DNA from: an uncultured Clostridia bacterium | Lineage (GTDB): Bacteria; Bacillota; Clostridia; Christensenellales; CAG-138 | Assembly: GCA_944336625.1 (NCBI GenBank) | Contig: CALVLF010000022.1 | Span: forward strand, 1-39,408 | Length of the DNA stretch: 39,408 bases | Direction: 5' to 3' | Part shown: positions 23,324 to 35,093 of the stretch, in pieces | Layout: every line of letters begins with the position of its first letter | Position numbering within the stretch: the stretch's first letter is position 1 | Program-made: the position numbers and the translations under genes | The notes under the pieces: generated by a model | Seen by the model: only the letters and a program-made list of their open reading frames with translations | What the model was told of the DNA's origin: nothing | Databases searched by the model: none

Positions 23324-24436
23324 CTATTCCAGAAAATCCTTGAGTTTTTTGCTTCGGGAGGGATGGCGCAGCTTGCGCAGGGCTTTCGCTTCAATCTGAC
23401 GAATGCGCTCACGCGTAACGTTAAACTCCCGGCCGACCTCCTCTAAGGTGCGGGCCTTTCCATCATCCAGGCCAAAGCGCAGCCGAAGGACCTTCTCTTC
23501 CCGGGGCGTAAGCGTATCCAGAACCTCCATTAGCTGCTCCTTCAGGAGGGTAAAAGCAGCCTGCTCTGCAGGCGCGGGCGCGTCATCATCGGGAATGAAA
23601 TCTCCCAGGTGGCTGTCTTCTTCCTCGCCGATGGGGGTCTCCAGAGAAACAGGCTCCTGGGCTACTTTTATGATTTCCCGAACCTTTTCCTCCGAGATGC
23701 CCATCTCACGGGCAATTTCATCCGGCCGGGGATCACGGCCATAATCCTGCAAAAGCTGCCGGTTTACCCGAATAAGCTTGTTGATGGTTTCCACCATATG
23801 CACCGGGATCCGAATCGTACGGGCCTGGTCAGCAATAGCGCGGGTGATGGCCTGCCGGATCCACCAGGTGGCGTAGGTGGAAAACTTATAGCCTTTTCGA
23901 TAATCAAATTTTTCTACAGCCTTAATGAGCCCCAGGTTTCCTTCCTGAATCAAATCTAGAAACAGCATACCCCGGCCAACATATCGTTTCGCTACCGACA
24001 CCACAAGGCGTAGGTTCGCTTCCGCCAGCTTCTGCTTCGCGTCCTGGTCCCCCTCTGCCATGCGCTTAGCAAGGTCGATTTCCTCCTGGGCGGAAAGGAG
24101 GGGCACTTTGCCGATCTCTTTTAGATACATACGGACCGGATCATCAATGGCGATACCCTCCCCGCCCATATCGTTTTCGATTTCGGCGATATCGTCATTG
24201 ATGTCTTTGGGGACTTCAATTTCCTCTACAACATAAATATTCAGGTTTTCCAACCGGTCATAGATGCGCTCGATCTGCTCAGCGTCCAGCTCCAGCTCGT
24301 TGAGCGTATCCATGACTTCTTTATAGGTGAGGACGCCATTCTGCTTGCCTCGCTCGATAAGCTCTTCAATCCGGGCCTCTGGGCTTTTTTTTACTTCTTG
24401 CTCTTTGCCAGGTTCCTTGCGGTCCTTATTTTCCAA
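23324..24436 (-). CDS. rpoD: RNA polymerase primary sigma factor (sigma-A/sigma-70)
   Basis: A 370-aa housekeeping sigma factor. Region 1.1 is reduced (about 18-75: [11 protein letters not shown]...EIEV). Region 1.2 is [21 protein letters not shown]. Region 2 is [20 protein letters not shown] through [18 protein letters not shown], covering -10 recognition and melting. Region 3 is [20 protein letters not shown] through [10 protein letters not shown]. Region 4 is [18 protein letters not shown] and [20 protein letters not shown] (the -35 helix-turn-helix). It lies 43 nt downstream of dnaG, the standard operon order. Confidence 0.98.
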   Translation of the reverse strand: MENKDRKEPGKEQEVKKSPEARIEELIERGKQNGVLTYKEVMDTLNELELDAEQIERIYDRLENLNIYVVEEIEVPKDINDDIAEIENDMGGEGIAIDDPVRMYLKEIGKVPLLSAQEEIDLAKRMAEGDQDAKQKLAEANLRLVVSVAKRYVGRGMLFLDLIQEGNLGLIKAVEKFDYRKGYKFSTYATWWIRQAITRAIADQARTIRIPVHMVETINKLIRVNRQLLQDYGRDPRPDEIAREMGISEEKVREIIKVAQEPVSLETPIGEEEDSHLGDFIPDDDAPAPAEQAAFTLLKEQLMEVLDTLTPREEKVLRLRFGLDDGKARTLEEVGREFNVTRERIRQIEAKALRKLRHPSRSKKLKDFLE

Positions 24437-24479
24437 AATAACTACACTCCTTTTATTCTGGCTGATTCTTTCTTAATCC

Positions 24480-26228
24480 TTAACCTTTAGGGCCTAATTC
24501 CGACAGTTGCCGCTGCAGCGCTGTCAACTCCATAGCGGTTTGAGGATCGCCGGTATAAGCTGCGCTCAGAGCGCTGATCTTTGCTTCCAACTTTGCCCTT
24601 GCCATGCCATTTATGCAGTCCAGCGCCGTTGCCTGTGGGTCGACGATATCTTCCATCTGCCCCATGGACTGGGTCAACAGGGCGGCTTCTTCCTGGGGCA
24701 ATTCCCCCATAAGAAGGGAAAGATCGGGCTTTTCTGCCAGGAGGCGCTCCGCCAACCGGCTTAGCCCTTTCGTTTCAAAATTGACGCCCAGCTCCTGCAT
24801 ACGCGCAAGCCCCAAAACCAGCGCTTCTTCGCTTTTTAGCATGCAGGCCAAGAGGGTGATTTCCTGCCCAGGTGGCCGAATCTGCAGATTTGCGGCCTTA
24901 TTTTGCTTAGTATGCCATATTTTGGTTGGGTTATTCTCCCGGTGCCCCTGACCGATGGCGCACTGGGCTCGCACTGCCTCTTTTGAATAGCCTGTCCGCC
25001 GGGCAATCAGGTCGATATATCGGTCCCGCTCCACAGGCTGGAGGGTATTCAAAAAGGCACAGGCCTGCTTGGCGTAGGATTCCCGGCTGTTGGGGTCATT
25101 TGGATTTGCCTCTTCCCAAAGGGCATCCAACCGGTATTCATTGGCATTTTTAGCAGAATCCTTTAAACTTAAATAGGCCTCTTTGCCATTTTTCCGAATA
25201 TATTCATCCGGATCCAACCCGCCAGGTACGGCCATAATCCGCACATCCAATCCTTCTCGGGCAAGGATATCCATCCCGCGGAGGGTGGCGTTGCGGCCCG
25301 CTTTATCTCCGTCATAGCAAAGGAACACCCGTGAGACATAGCGTTTCATCAGGCGGGCCTGCTGAGCCGTTAGGGCAGTGCCCAAGCTGGCCACCGCATT
25401 GGTAACGCCTCCTTCATACAGGCTTACCACGTCCATATACCCTTCCACCATGATCAGGTCGCTGGGACGCTTTCCTTTTTGCAGGTTCAGGGCATAAAGG
25501 TTATAGCGCTTATTGAAAATCGGCGTATCGCCGGTATTGATATACTTGGGGGTTGCATCATCCAGCGCCCGGGCGCCGAAACCCAGCACCCGCCCCGCCG
25601 GGGATATAATCGGAAAGATGACCCGGTCTCGATAAGCATCGTATACTTTTCCCTGCTTGCTCCGGATTGCAAGGCCAGCTTCCAGGAGCGTCTCTTCGGA
25701 TATGCCTTTCCCGATCATATATTTGAGAAGGTTGTCCCAACCAGGGGGAGCATAACCCAGGCCAAAAGCTTTTACGCCTGCCGTGCTGACGCCGCGGCCC
25801 AGAAGATAGTTCCGGGCCTTTTCCCCGGATTCGCCCAAAAGTGCCCGCACATAAAAGCGGGCAGCCTCTCGGCAAGCAGCATATAGCCGCTCCTTCTGGG
25901 CCCGCTCTTGGCGTAAACGCTGATCGTTAATTTCCTCAGGAAGTTCCATGCCCGCCCGCTGGGCCAGGCTTTTTACGGCTTCGGTATAGCTCAAGTTCTC
26001 CGCCCGCATCACAAACTGAATCACACCGCCGCCTGCATGGCAGCCAAAGCAGTAAAACAGCTGATTATCTGGCGTTACGGAAAAAGACGGCGTTTTTTCT
26101 CCATGAAAAGGGCAGCAACCCCATAAGCGCCGGCCCTTTGGCTTGAGGACGGTATACTCGGAGGCGATGGCCGCCAGATTGCTTTTTGCCAGCAATTCCT
26201 GCATCCAGGCCTCTGGAAACCTGCCCAT
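24480..26228 (-). CDS. dnaG: DNA primase
   Basis: A 582-aa primase that makes RNA primers for replication. The N-terminal CHC2 zinc finger has CCPFHGEKTPSFSV and YCFGCHAGGG (about 36-65). The RNA-polymerase core has the N-terminal part (SLAQRAGMELPEE), YLLGRGVS, and VIFPIISPAGRVLGFGAR. The TOPRIM domain has VEGYMDVVSLYEGGV (about 260-274), FLCYDGDKAGRNATLRG and AVPGGLDPDEYIRKNG. The C-terminal helicase-binding region is poorly conserved. It lies between dgt and rpoD. Confidence 0.97.
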   Translation of the reverse strand: MGRFPEAWMQELLAKSNLAAIASEYTVLKPKGRRLWGCCPFHGEKTPSFSVTPDNQLFYCFGCHAGGGVIQFVMRAENLSYTEAVKSLAQRAGMELPEEINDQRLRQERAQKERLYAACREAARFYVRALLGESGEKARNYLLGRGVSTAGVKAFGLGYAPPGWDNLLKYMIGKGISEETLLEAGLAIRSKQGKVYDAYRDRVIFPIISPAGRVLGFGARALDDATPKYINTGDTPIFNKRYNLYALNLQKGKRPSDLIMVEGYMDVVSLYEGGVTNAVASLGTALTAQQARLMKRYVSRVFLCYDGDKAGRNATLRGMDILAREGLDVRIMAVPGGLDPDEYIRKNGKEAYLSLKDSAKNANEYRLDALWEEANPNDPNSRESYAKQACAFLNTLQPVERDRYIDLIARRTGYSKEAVRAQCAIGQGHRENNPTKIWHTKQNKAANLQIRPPGQEITLLACMLKSEEALVLGLARMQELGVNFETKGLSRLAERLLAEKPDLSLLMGELPQEEAALLTQSMGQMEDIVDPQATALDCINGMARAKLEAKISALSAAYTGDPQTAMELTALQRQLSELGPKG

Positions 26229-26315
26229 AAGCCTCCCCTCCTTTTCCTCATATTTTTCAATATTCGACGGAGAAAAAGGAAAACCTTCTTCTGTTTATGT
26301 TAATTTTTATGAATG

Positions 26316-27329
26316 TTATACCCATTCCTTGGGTACGAATAAGCGGCAAAAATCCGTGATAGCATACCGGTCGCTCATGCAGGCAATATAGTCAGCAGCC
26401 ACGCGCTCTGGGCCATCGGCATCCAGGTTCATGGTAAATTCCGGGGGAAGAAGGGCAATATGCTTAAGGTAATACTTAAACAGCTCGGAAACCACATGCA
26501 TGCCTTTGGATTCCTCTTTTTTTGCTTCTTTATTCGTATAAACGTTCTCGAACATAAACGTTCGTAGCTTATCAAACTGTTGCTCTACTTCCCCGCTCAT
26601 GCGGACGTGCGGTTCTCCAAAGCTTTGTTGTAAGACGTCCAAAATTAAAGAATTAATCCGCTCGCCATGTGTTCGGCCAAACGCCCGATTGCAGCTTTCC
26701 GGTATATCCGAAGGATGCAAAACCCCTGCGCGGACGGCATCGTCGATATCGTGGTTGATATAGGCGATTCGATCTGCCAGGCTTACCACCGCCCCTTCCA
26801 GGGTAGAAGGATTTCCGCTTTTTTTATGGTTTACAATGCCATCCCGCACTTCAAAGGTCAAATTCAGCCCCTTGCCGCCGTTTTCCAGCTTTTCCACCAC
26901 GCGCAGGCTCTGCTGATTATGCTCAAAACCGCCGGGCACCAGCTCGTTTAAAACAGTTTCGCCTGCATGGCCGAAAGGCGTATGGCCTAAATCATGCCCT
27001 AGCGCAATGGCTTCCGTCAAATCCTCATTCAGCCGCAGCCCTCTGGCAATCGTGCGGGCGATCTGATTGACCTCCAGGGTATGGGTTAGGCGGGTACGGT
27101 AATGGTCTCCCACCGGCGAAAGAAACACCTGCGTTTTATGCTTGAGACGGCGAAAGGATTTACAATGAATAATCCGGTCCCGGTCCCGGATAAACGCCGT
27201 TCGAACAGGGCAATCCGGAAGAGGCCGTTCCCTTCCCCGGCTTTGGGTGGACCGGGCCGCATAAGGAGAAAGGAGCTGATCTTCCAGCGTCTCTATGTGC
27301 CGGCGAAAATCTTGGTCTGGTATTCTCAA
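26316..27329 (-). CDS. dgt: Deoxyguanosinetriphosphate triphosphohydrolase-like HD protein
   Basis: A 337-aa HD-domain dNTPase of the dGTPase-like family. Metal ligands are in RTRLTHTLEVNQIARTI (His) and ALGHDLGHTPFGHAGE (His-Asp pair, about 110-125), with SLADRIAYINHDIDDAV (about 185) giving the last Asp. The N-terminal RDRDRIIHCKSFRRLKHKTQVF is diagnostic. It hydrolyses dNTPs to nucleosides and triphosphate. Upstream of dnaG as in many clostridia; the exact nucleotide preference is unknown. Confidence 0.93.
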   Translation of the reverse strand: MRIPDQDFRRHIETLEDQLLSPYAARSTQSRGRERPLPDCPVRTAFIRDRDRIIHCKSFRRLKHKTQVFLSPVGDHYRTRLTHTLEVNQIARTIARGLRLNEDLTEAIALGHDLGHTPFGHAGETVLNELVPGGFEHNQQSLRVVEKLENGGKGLNLTFEVRDGIVNHKKSGNPSTLEGAVVSLADRIAYINHDIDDAVRAGVLHPSDIPESCNRAFGRTHGERINSLILDVLQQSFGEPHVRMSGEVEQQFDKLRTFMFENVYTNKEAKKEESKGMHVVSELFKYYLKHIALLPPEFTMNLDADGPERVAADYIACMSDRYAITDFCRLFVPKEWV

Positions 27330-27428
27330 AATCTGTTCCCTCCTTATTCTGCCTTACGTATAAAGGCCACCGCCTTTTTGCCCAAGTGTTGCTGCCCTGC
27401 CTTTTCATCATATTCCATACGCAAACAC

Positions 27429-27464
27429 AAAATCCTGCTTAAATCTAGGAATAAACAGGATTTT
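27429..27464 (-). terminator. Weak hairpin after the polysaccharide deacetylase gene
   Basis: A 9-bp stem AAAATCCTG/CAGGATTTT with an 18-nt loop, 50 nt after the deacetylase stop. The T-rich part is inside the stem. Likely but not certain terminator. Confidence 0.5.
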
Positions 27465-27513
27465 GGCATGAATCTTTATATAAAACCAGCCTACTTTGCA
27501 ATGCCGTCAAGGA

Positions 27514-28416
27514 CTATTGAACTGCCTTGCGATAGGCATGCCCAGCCTCTAGCGGTATGTTTTTGCAGGCAAACATCTCATTTACCGTTACCAGCTGAAA
27601 CCCCCGTTCCTGTAACGCCGGAATAATAGCTTCTGCAGCCTCTGCTGACTGCTCGTAAATATCATGCATAAGGATGATATCGCCATCCTTAACGTTATCC
27701 ATAACCGCTTTGATTGTAGAAGCGGAGTCCTTCGTCTTCCAATCCAATGTATCAATACTCCACATAATGAGCGGATATGGAATCAGGTTTAATACGTGTT
27801 CATCCTTCCACCCTTTTCCATAGGGCGGACGAACCAGCGCACAGCCCTCGCCTGTGACTTCCCGTACCAATTCATTTAACGACTCAACCTGCTCCAGGGC
27901 CTCCTGATCGCTCAGGCTGGTGAGGTCTTTATGGTTATAGGTATGGTTTCCAATTTGGCAGCCAAGAGAATGGGCCCGCTGGAGCAATTCGGGATAGAGC
28001 ACAGCCTGCTTTCCTTGTACGAAAAATGTTGCCCGCGCCCCATTGGCCTCCAGCGCATCCAAAATTCGCGTTGTGCTGACAGAGCCCGGCCCGTCATCAA
28101 AGGTAAGGGCAACCATAGGCAGGTTCGGATCGATATCCGGTGGAAGGTTAGCGGTTTCTTCGCCCATGTTCGCAGTGGCAGGAGCAGGCGTCTGGATGAT
28201 AGCGGGATTATTATCCTCTGTGCTCTCAAACGAATCCATCTGTGGAAGCATCTGTTCAGCTACCTCTTGAATGTTTCCCATAAGAGAGGACTGATCTTCA
28301 AGGTTCTCATCCGAGGGTAATGATAAAAACACAACCTCGGGCTCCTTCTTACAGCCCAGCAAAATCCCGCAAAGCATTGCACACAGCGCAAAAATCCCAA
28401 CACGTTTGTAGATCAT
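27514..28416 (-). CDS. Lipoprotein polysaccharide deacetylase (NodB domain)
   Basis: A 300-aa protein. The N-terminus is a lipoprotein signal (GIFALCAMLCGILLGC; lipobox L-L-G-C, Cys near residue 22). A linker of about 75 residues leads to the NodB carbohydrate-esterase 4 domain: MVALTFDDGPGSVSTTRILD (motif 1, TFDDGP), GNHTYNHKDLT (motif 2, H-x-x-x-H), RPPYGKGW (motif 3), WSIDTLDWK (motif 4) and ILMHDIYEQS (motif 5). All catalytic residues are present. It removes acetyl groups from peptidoglycan or another surface glycan outside the membrane. The ATG at 28416 follows GGGGGTAGG; the TTG 12 nt upstream is not used. Confidence 0.93.
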   Translation of the reverse strand: MIYKRVGIFALCAMLCGILLGCKKEPEVVFLSLPSDENLEDQSSLMGNIQEVAEQMLPQMDSFESTEDNNPAIIQTPAPATANMGEETANLPPDIDPNLPMVALTFDDGPGSVSTTRILDALEANGARATFFVQGKQAVLYPELLQRAHSLGCQIGNHTYNHKDLTSLSDQEALEQVESLNELVREVTGEGCALVRPPYGKGWKDEHVLNLIPYPLIMWSIDTLDWKTKDSASTIKAVMDNVKDGDIILMHDIYEQSAEAAEAIIPALQERGFQLVTVNEMFACKNIPLEAGHAYRKAVQ

Positions 28417-28681
28417 TCCTACCCCCAATTTTGTATAATAAAAATGGATTGTTTATCCATCTTCATTTTGGAGGATACCGAACTTTTTGTAGAAAAACAA
28501 TCCTTTTTGACGCTTGTTTACAGTTTCTTTATTATGTTGCCCTTAAGGTCCAAAGGGATGCCATTGAGATAAAGGTTCCGACCCGGCTATTTCTATTTCA
28601 GTAGCTTCCCGCTTATTGCATTACAATGGAAATGGTTTTCCAATATAATATGAAGAGCAGGAAAGAAGGAGTTATTTCAGG

Positions 28682-31294
<2,613 letters not shown>

Positions 31295-31307
<13 letters not shown>

Positions 31308-31933
31308 CCCTATCCACCTCCGGACCCTTAGCCTCTGCCGCCCTCTTAGAGGATGGAAAGGTCATCCGGCAAGCCCTGGGTCCCCGTGAAAAGACCCACA
31401 GCGAAACCTTTCTCTTGCTGGCGCAGGAAGCCCTGGGCGGGTTTGCGGCCGGGGATATGGATCGTTTTGCCGTAGATATTGGCCCTGGCTCCTTTACCGG
31501 CGTGCGCATTGGCGTATGCGGCGCAAATGCCCTGGGATTTGCCTGCGGAAAGCCGGTGACTGGCGTAAGCTCCCTGGCGGCTCTGGCCCATGGATTGGAA
31601 GGGCCCGTATGCGCCCTGCTGGATTGCCGGAACGGGAATGGATATGCCATGTTGCAGCAGTCCGGAAAAACCTGCCTACCGGAGCAGGCTGTAGTGGTAG
31701 CGGAATTTCTGCCCAAGCTGCCGCCCCGAACCCGCTTCGTAGGGGATGGCGCGCAGGTCTATAAGCAACTGATTCAACAGATGGTTCCGGGAGCTACATT
31801 TGGTCCCGTATGGGATGTAGAAGCAGCCGCTATAGGCCTTTGTGCATGGCCCCTAGAAGGGGCGGAAGAAGTTATGCCCCTATATCTTCGTCCATCCCAG
31901 GCGGAACGGATGCGTCAGGAGAAGGAAATATGA
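31295..31933 (+). CDS. tsaB: tRNA threonylcarbamoyladenosine biosynthesis protein TsaB
   Basis: A 212-aa ASKHA-fold partner of TsaD. It starts MRMLALSTSGPLASAALLED, has VDIGPGSFTGVRIGVCGANA (about 60-80) and GVSSLAALAHGL. TTGGAGG precedes the ATG at 31295, which overlaps tsaE by 13 nt. The canonical D-T-S near the start is here S-T-S. Stop overlaps the rimI start (ATGA). Confidence 0.94.
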
Positions 31934-32427
31934 AAGATATTATGCTCTTTCGCCCTATGCAGAAGGCAGATGTTTCCCGGGTAGCTGAATTGGAGAGAAT
32001 ATGCTTCCGCTCCCCTTGGAGCGAGCAGTCCCTTGCAGGAGAATTGAAGAACCGGATTGCCCATTATAGGGTCGGCATTTTGCAGGAAAGCATTCAGGCA
32101 TATGCGGGCATGTGGGTTTTATACGATGAAGCCCATATTACCAATGTAGCCGTGGCGCCGGAATACCGGCGCATGGGTTATGGCAGGGCTCTTATGCTGG
32201 AAATGTTCCGGACGGCCATCCTGTATGGAGCCGGTTCCATGACGTTGGAGGTACGGGAAGGGAATTTGGGGGCGCAGGCCCTTTACCAGGGATTAGGCTT
32301 TGAAAAAGCGGGGCGCCGCAAGCGCTATTATACAGATACGGGAGAAGATGCCTTTATTATGTGGAACCGCGATATTCAGAAATCTGCCGCCGAATTCAAT
32401 ATAACAATCCAAGGAGGACAGCTATGA
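31930..32427 (+). CDS. rimI: Ribosomal-protein-alanine N-acetyltransferase RimI
   Basis: A 165-aa GNAT enzyme that acetylates ribosomal protein S18. Motifs: PMQKADVSRVAELERICFRSPWSEQS, THE family beta strands with ITNVAVAPEYRRMGYGRAL (acetyl-CoA loop R-x-x-G-x-G/A), TLEVREGNLGAQALYQGLGFEKAGRRKRYY. The ATG at 31930 overlaps the tsaB stop and has GAGAAGGA upstream; a longer frame from 31810 is out of context. Cluster tsaE-tsaB-rimI is typical of Bacillota. Confidence 0.93.
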   Translation: MKDIMLFRPMQKADVSRVAELERICFRSPWSEQSLAGELKNRIAHYRVGILQESIQAYAGMWVLYDEAHITNVAVAPEYRRMGYGRALMLEMFRTAILYGAGSMTLEVREGNLGAQALYQGLGFEKAGRRKRYYTDTGEDAFIMWNRDIQKSAAEFNITIQGGQL

Positions 32428-32801
32428 AACAATCCATCATTAGCTCCAAAGCCCCTGCAGCACTAGGACCTTACTGCCATGCTACCGTTTCTGGTAAGCT
32501 CGTATTTGTATCTGGCACCTTGGGCATCAATCCTGCCACCGGAAAGATGGTGGAAGGCATTGAAGGCCAGGCACAGCAGGTGATGAAAAACCTATCTGCC
32601 GTACTGGAAGAAGCAGGCACCAGCCTAAACCATGCCCTCAAAGCAACCATCTTCCTGACGGATCTGGGAGATTTTGCGATCGTGAACAAGGTCTATGGCG
32701 ATGCTTTTGCAGGCGTATACCCTGCCCGCTCCTGCTTTGAGGTAAGCAAGCTGCCCGGGGGCGCATCGGTAGAGATTGAACTTATCGCCGAGCTTCCGTA
32801 A
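32424..32801 (+). CDS. ridA: RidA family protein (reactive intermediate/imine deaminase)
   Basis: A 125-aa trimer-forming protein. Motifs: SSKAPAALGPYCHA, VSGTLGINPATGKMV, Q-A-x-Q-V-M-K-N-L, KATIFLTDLGDFAIVN, and the C-terminal PARSCFEVSKLPGGASVEIE, with the Arg that binds the carboxylate. It hydrolyses reactive enamines and imines from pyridoxal-enzyme side reactions. Start ATG overlaps the rimI stop; AAGGAGG precedes it. Confidence 0.94.
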   Translation: MKQSIISSKAPAALGPYCHATVSGKLVFVSGTLGINPATGKMVEGIEGQAQQVMKNLSAVLEEAGTSLNHALKATIFLTDLGDFAIVNKVYGDAFAGVYPARSCFEVSKLPGGASVEIELIAELP

Positions 32802-32806
32802 ACCAT

Positions 32807-34000
32807 ATGGCCAGCGCATCTGAAGGTTTTCCTTTTCTCTACCGCCCTATGGTAACGGCGGCTTTTGGGGCTGGCCTTGGTATCGTCTTTTTCAACCTTC
32901 TTTCAGACACAGGCTGCCTAATTGCCCTGTGTCTGTTTTCCGTATTGGGGTTTGGGAGCTGGCGGCTGGGTCTGCTGCCCCAGCGGACCTTTTGCTTGGT
33001 TCTTGTGTTCTTTCTCCTTCGCTGCCTCCTGCTGCCAGAGCTCACCCTGCCGGATTCGCTATTGCGCCCCTTTAATATCATGCGGGAATCCCTCCTGACT
33101 ATTACGGAGCATCTGTTTCCCAGGGAGGATGCCTCTCTGCTTTTTGCCATGCTTTGGGGACATAACGATTCGCTAGATCCTCTTCTGCAGGCTGCTTACC
33201 GCGGCGCTGGCGTATCCCATATTCTGGCGCTCTCCGGACTGCATGTTTCCTTCGTAGTTATGGCTTTGAACAGGATTGCAGGGCGGATAAGCCTGCGCCT
33301 GCGCTTGGGGCTGACCACGATTCTCCTTTTTGCCTATTGTGCCATTACCGCCTTTCCACCCTCCCTTTTACGGGCCACGGTTATGTGCCTATGCCCCTTG
33401 GCGGCGGAAGCCTTGGGCCGCAAAAAAGACCAGCCCAGCAGCATTGCCTTTGCAGCCCTGTTTATCCTCGCCTGTACGCCGGGCGCTCTTTTTGATATTG
33501 GGTTTCAGCTCTCCTTTGGCGCAGTCATCGCCATCGCGCTTTTGCACAGGCCTATCACTGGGGCGCTGCATCTTCCCTGCGAGCTGGCGGAAAACCTCTC
33601 CATCTCCATCTGTGGGCTTCTGGGGACGCTGCCATTAACCGCTTATCACTTTCAGGAGATGGCGCTGCTGTCCCTATTCGCAAATTTGCTCATCCTTCCG
33701 TTGGTGCCCTTCGCCTTTCTATGCTCCCTTGCGGTATGCTTTTTAGGATTGGTCTATGAACCGCTGGGATTTTTCCTAGCGCCTACTGCCCGCTTCTTGT
33801 TGGGCGGCATGAATGCTGCCGCTGCGGCGGTAGCGGAACTCCCCCTATCCATCATCCCCCTTTCCCAGCCCAGCATCCTTTCCTGCGGGCTGTTTTATGG
33901 GGCCATGCTGGCCTTTTCTCCTTATTGCCTGCTGGAAAAACCGGGCAAGACATATCTGGGTATGGGGTTGATTGCGGCCGGTCTATTTTTTGTGCTATAA
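32807..34000 (+). CDS. ComEC/Rec2-type competence-domain membrane protein (short form)
   Basis: A 397-aa polytopic membrane protein with about nine hydrophobic helices. The Competence domain core is present: LWGHNDSLDPLLQAAYRGAGVSHILALSGLHVSF (about 118-150), LRATVMCLCPLAAEALGRKKDQPSSIA and FDIGFQLSFGAVI. Full-length ComEC has about 700-800 residues with an N-terminal OB-fold part and a C-terminal metallo-beta-lactamase domain; both are lacking here. It may form only the DNA channel or may do another job. It sits between ridA and holA, the usual comEC-holA neighbourhood. ATG start; ribosome site weak. Confidence 0.85.
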   Translation: MASASEGFPFLYRPMVTAAFGAGLGIVFFNLLSDTGCLIALCLFSVLGFGSWRLGLLPQRTFCLVLVFFLLRCLLLPELTLPDSLLRPFNIMRESLLTITEHLFPREDASLLFAMLWGHNDSLDPLLQAAYRGAGVSHILALSGLHVSFVVMALNRIAGRISLRLRLGLTTILLFAYCAITAFPPSLLRATVMCLCPLAAEALGRKKDQPSSIAFAALFILACTPGALFDIGFQLSFGAVIAIALLHRPITGALHLPCELAENLSISICGLLGTLPLTAYHFQEMALLSLFANLLILPLVPFAFLCSLAVCFLGLVYEPLGFFLAPTARFLLGGMNAAAAAVAELPLSIIPLSQPSILSCGLFYGAMLAFSPYCLLEKPGKTYLGMGLIAAGLFFVL

Positions 34001-34008
34001 TTTTAGTT

Positions 34009-34998
34009 ATGAATGCGCGTAGTTTTTTTCAATGTATAAAAGCGGATACGCTCTCGGGAGCATATCTGCTGGCAGGGGAAGAGGAATATATAAAAGAAAG
34101 CGCTTTATCCGCCCTGGTAGATCAGATTGCCCCCATTTCCCGAGATCTGAACTTGCAATACCTGGAGGATGGTACTGCAGACACAATCATTTCCGCCTGC
34201 GAGACCCTTCCGTTTCTGGCAGAGCGGCGGCTCGTCATATGTAAGTTCCTCCTGCAAGGGGAGGAAGGGAAAAAGTTGGGGGGATATCTTTCTCATGTGC
34301 CGGAAACCACCCTGCTCATCTTCTTCCTCCGCGGAAAGGCAGATGAAAAGCTGGGCATAGTCAAAACGCTGAAAAAAGAGGATAGGCTCGTAGATTTTTC
34401 GCCGCTCACGCCCTTGGATGCTTCCAGATGGGTCCGCAAGCAGGCTGCCCAGCTGGGGGGAAGTATCACGGAGGAGGCAGCACGGTTTCTTGTGGCCCTG
34501 GTAGGTACCCAGGTTTTTTCTTTAAAAAACGAGCTGACGAAAGCCGCATTTTACTGCGGCCAGGGCAGCGAAATCACTAAGGATGCCATTTCTGCCTGCA
34601 TAACGCCAAACCCGGAGCTGCGCGTTTTCGATATGGTGGATTCCTTTTTAGCGGGAAGGACAGCCGATGGGCTGCGGGCCTATCACCGCATCCTGGACGA
34701 TGGAGAAAGCTCCTTCCGTCTGGCTGCCTTGCTGGAGGGGAATTTCCGCCGCATGGCCCTGGCGCGCAACTGCATAGATAGGGGCATGCGCCGGGAGGAA
34801 GTCCTACGGCAGCTGGGCAATACCTATCCTATGAAAAAAGCCTATGAGGGTGCCTCCCGATATACCCGGGAACAGCTGCTGGACAATTTGCGGCGGTTTG
34901 CGGATGTGGGCTATCTTCAGGTGACTGGCCAGGCGAAAGATGCGGATGCGCTGGAGCGAGCATTGATCCTCTGCCCTCCCCAACCCCGGAAAAAGTAA
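34009..34998 (+). CDS. holA: DNA polymerase III delta subunit
   Basis: A 329-aa clamp-loader subunit. AAA+-like fold without a Walker A: YLLAGEEEYIKESALSALVD (about 18-37), ETLPFLAERRLVICKF, RKQAAQLGGSITEEAARFLVALVG and the C-terminal collar (RVFDMVDSFLAGRTADGLRA, RLAALLEGNFRRM). It opens the beta clamp for loading. The ATG at 34009 is 8 nt from the end of the ComEC-type gene. Position comEC-holA-rpsT-gpr-spoIIP is the clostridial standard. Confidence 0.95.
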   Translation: MNARSFFQCIKADTLSGAYLLAGEEEYIKESALSALVDQIAPISRDLNLQYLEDGTADTIISACETLPFLAERRLVICKFLLQGEEGKKLGGYLSHVPETTLLIFFLRGKADEKLGIVKTLKKEDRLVDFSPLTPLDASRWVRKQAAQLGGSITEEAARFLVALVGTQVFSLKNELTKAAFYCGQGSEITKDAISACITPNPELRVFDMVDSFLAGRTADGLRAYHRILDDGESSFRLAALLEGNFRRMALARNCIDRGMRREEVLRQLGNTYPMKKAYEGASRYTREQLLDNLRRFADVGYLQVTGQAKDADALERALILCPPQPRKK

Positions 34999-35035
34999 AT
35001 GAAATGCACGGGCAAGGGCTCCCGTGCATTTCATT
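34998..35035. terminator. Hairpin closing the queA-holA run
   Basis: A 15-bp perfect stem (AATGAAATGCACGGG/CCCGTGCATTTCATT) with an 8-nt loop, beginning at the holA stop. It has no long T-run outside the stem. It likely terminates from both sides. Confidence 0.7.
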
Positions 35036-35093
35036 GTAAAAATAGTATCGCAGCCTGTGGATTCCAGCGCCTTAAATGGGCGCGCTTTTCATT

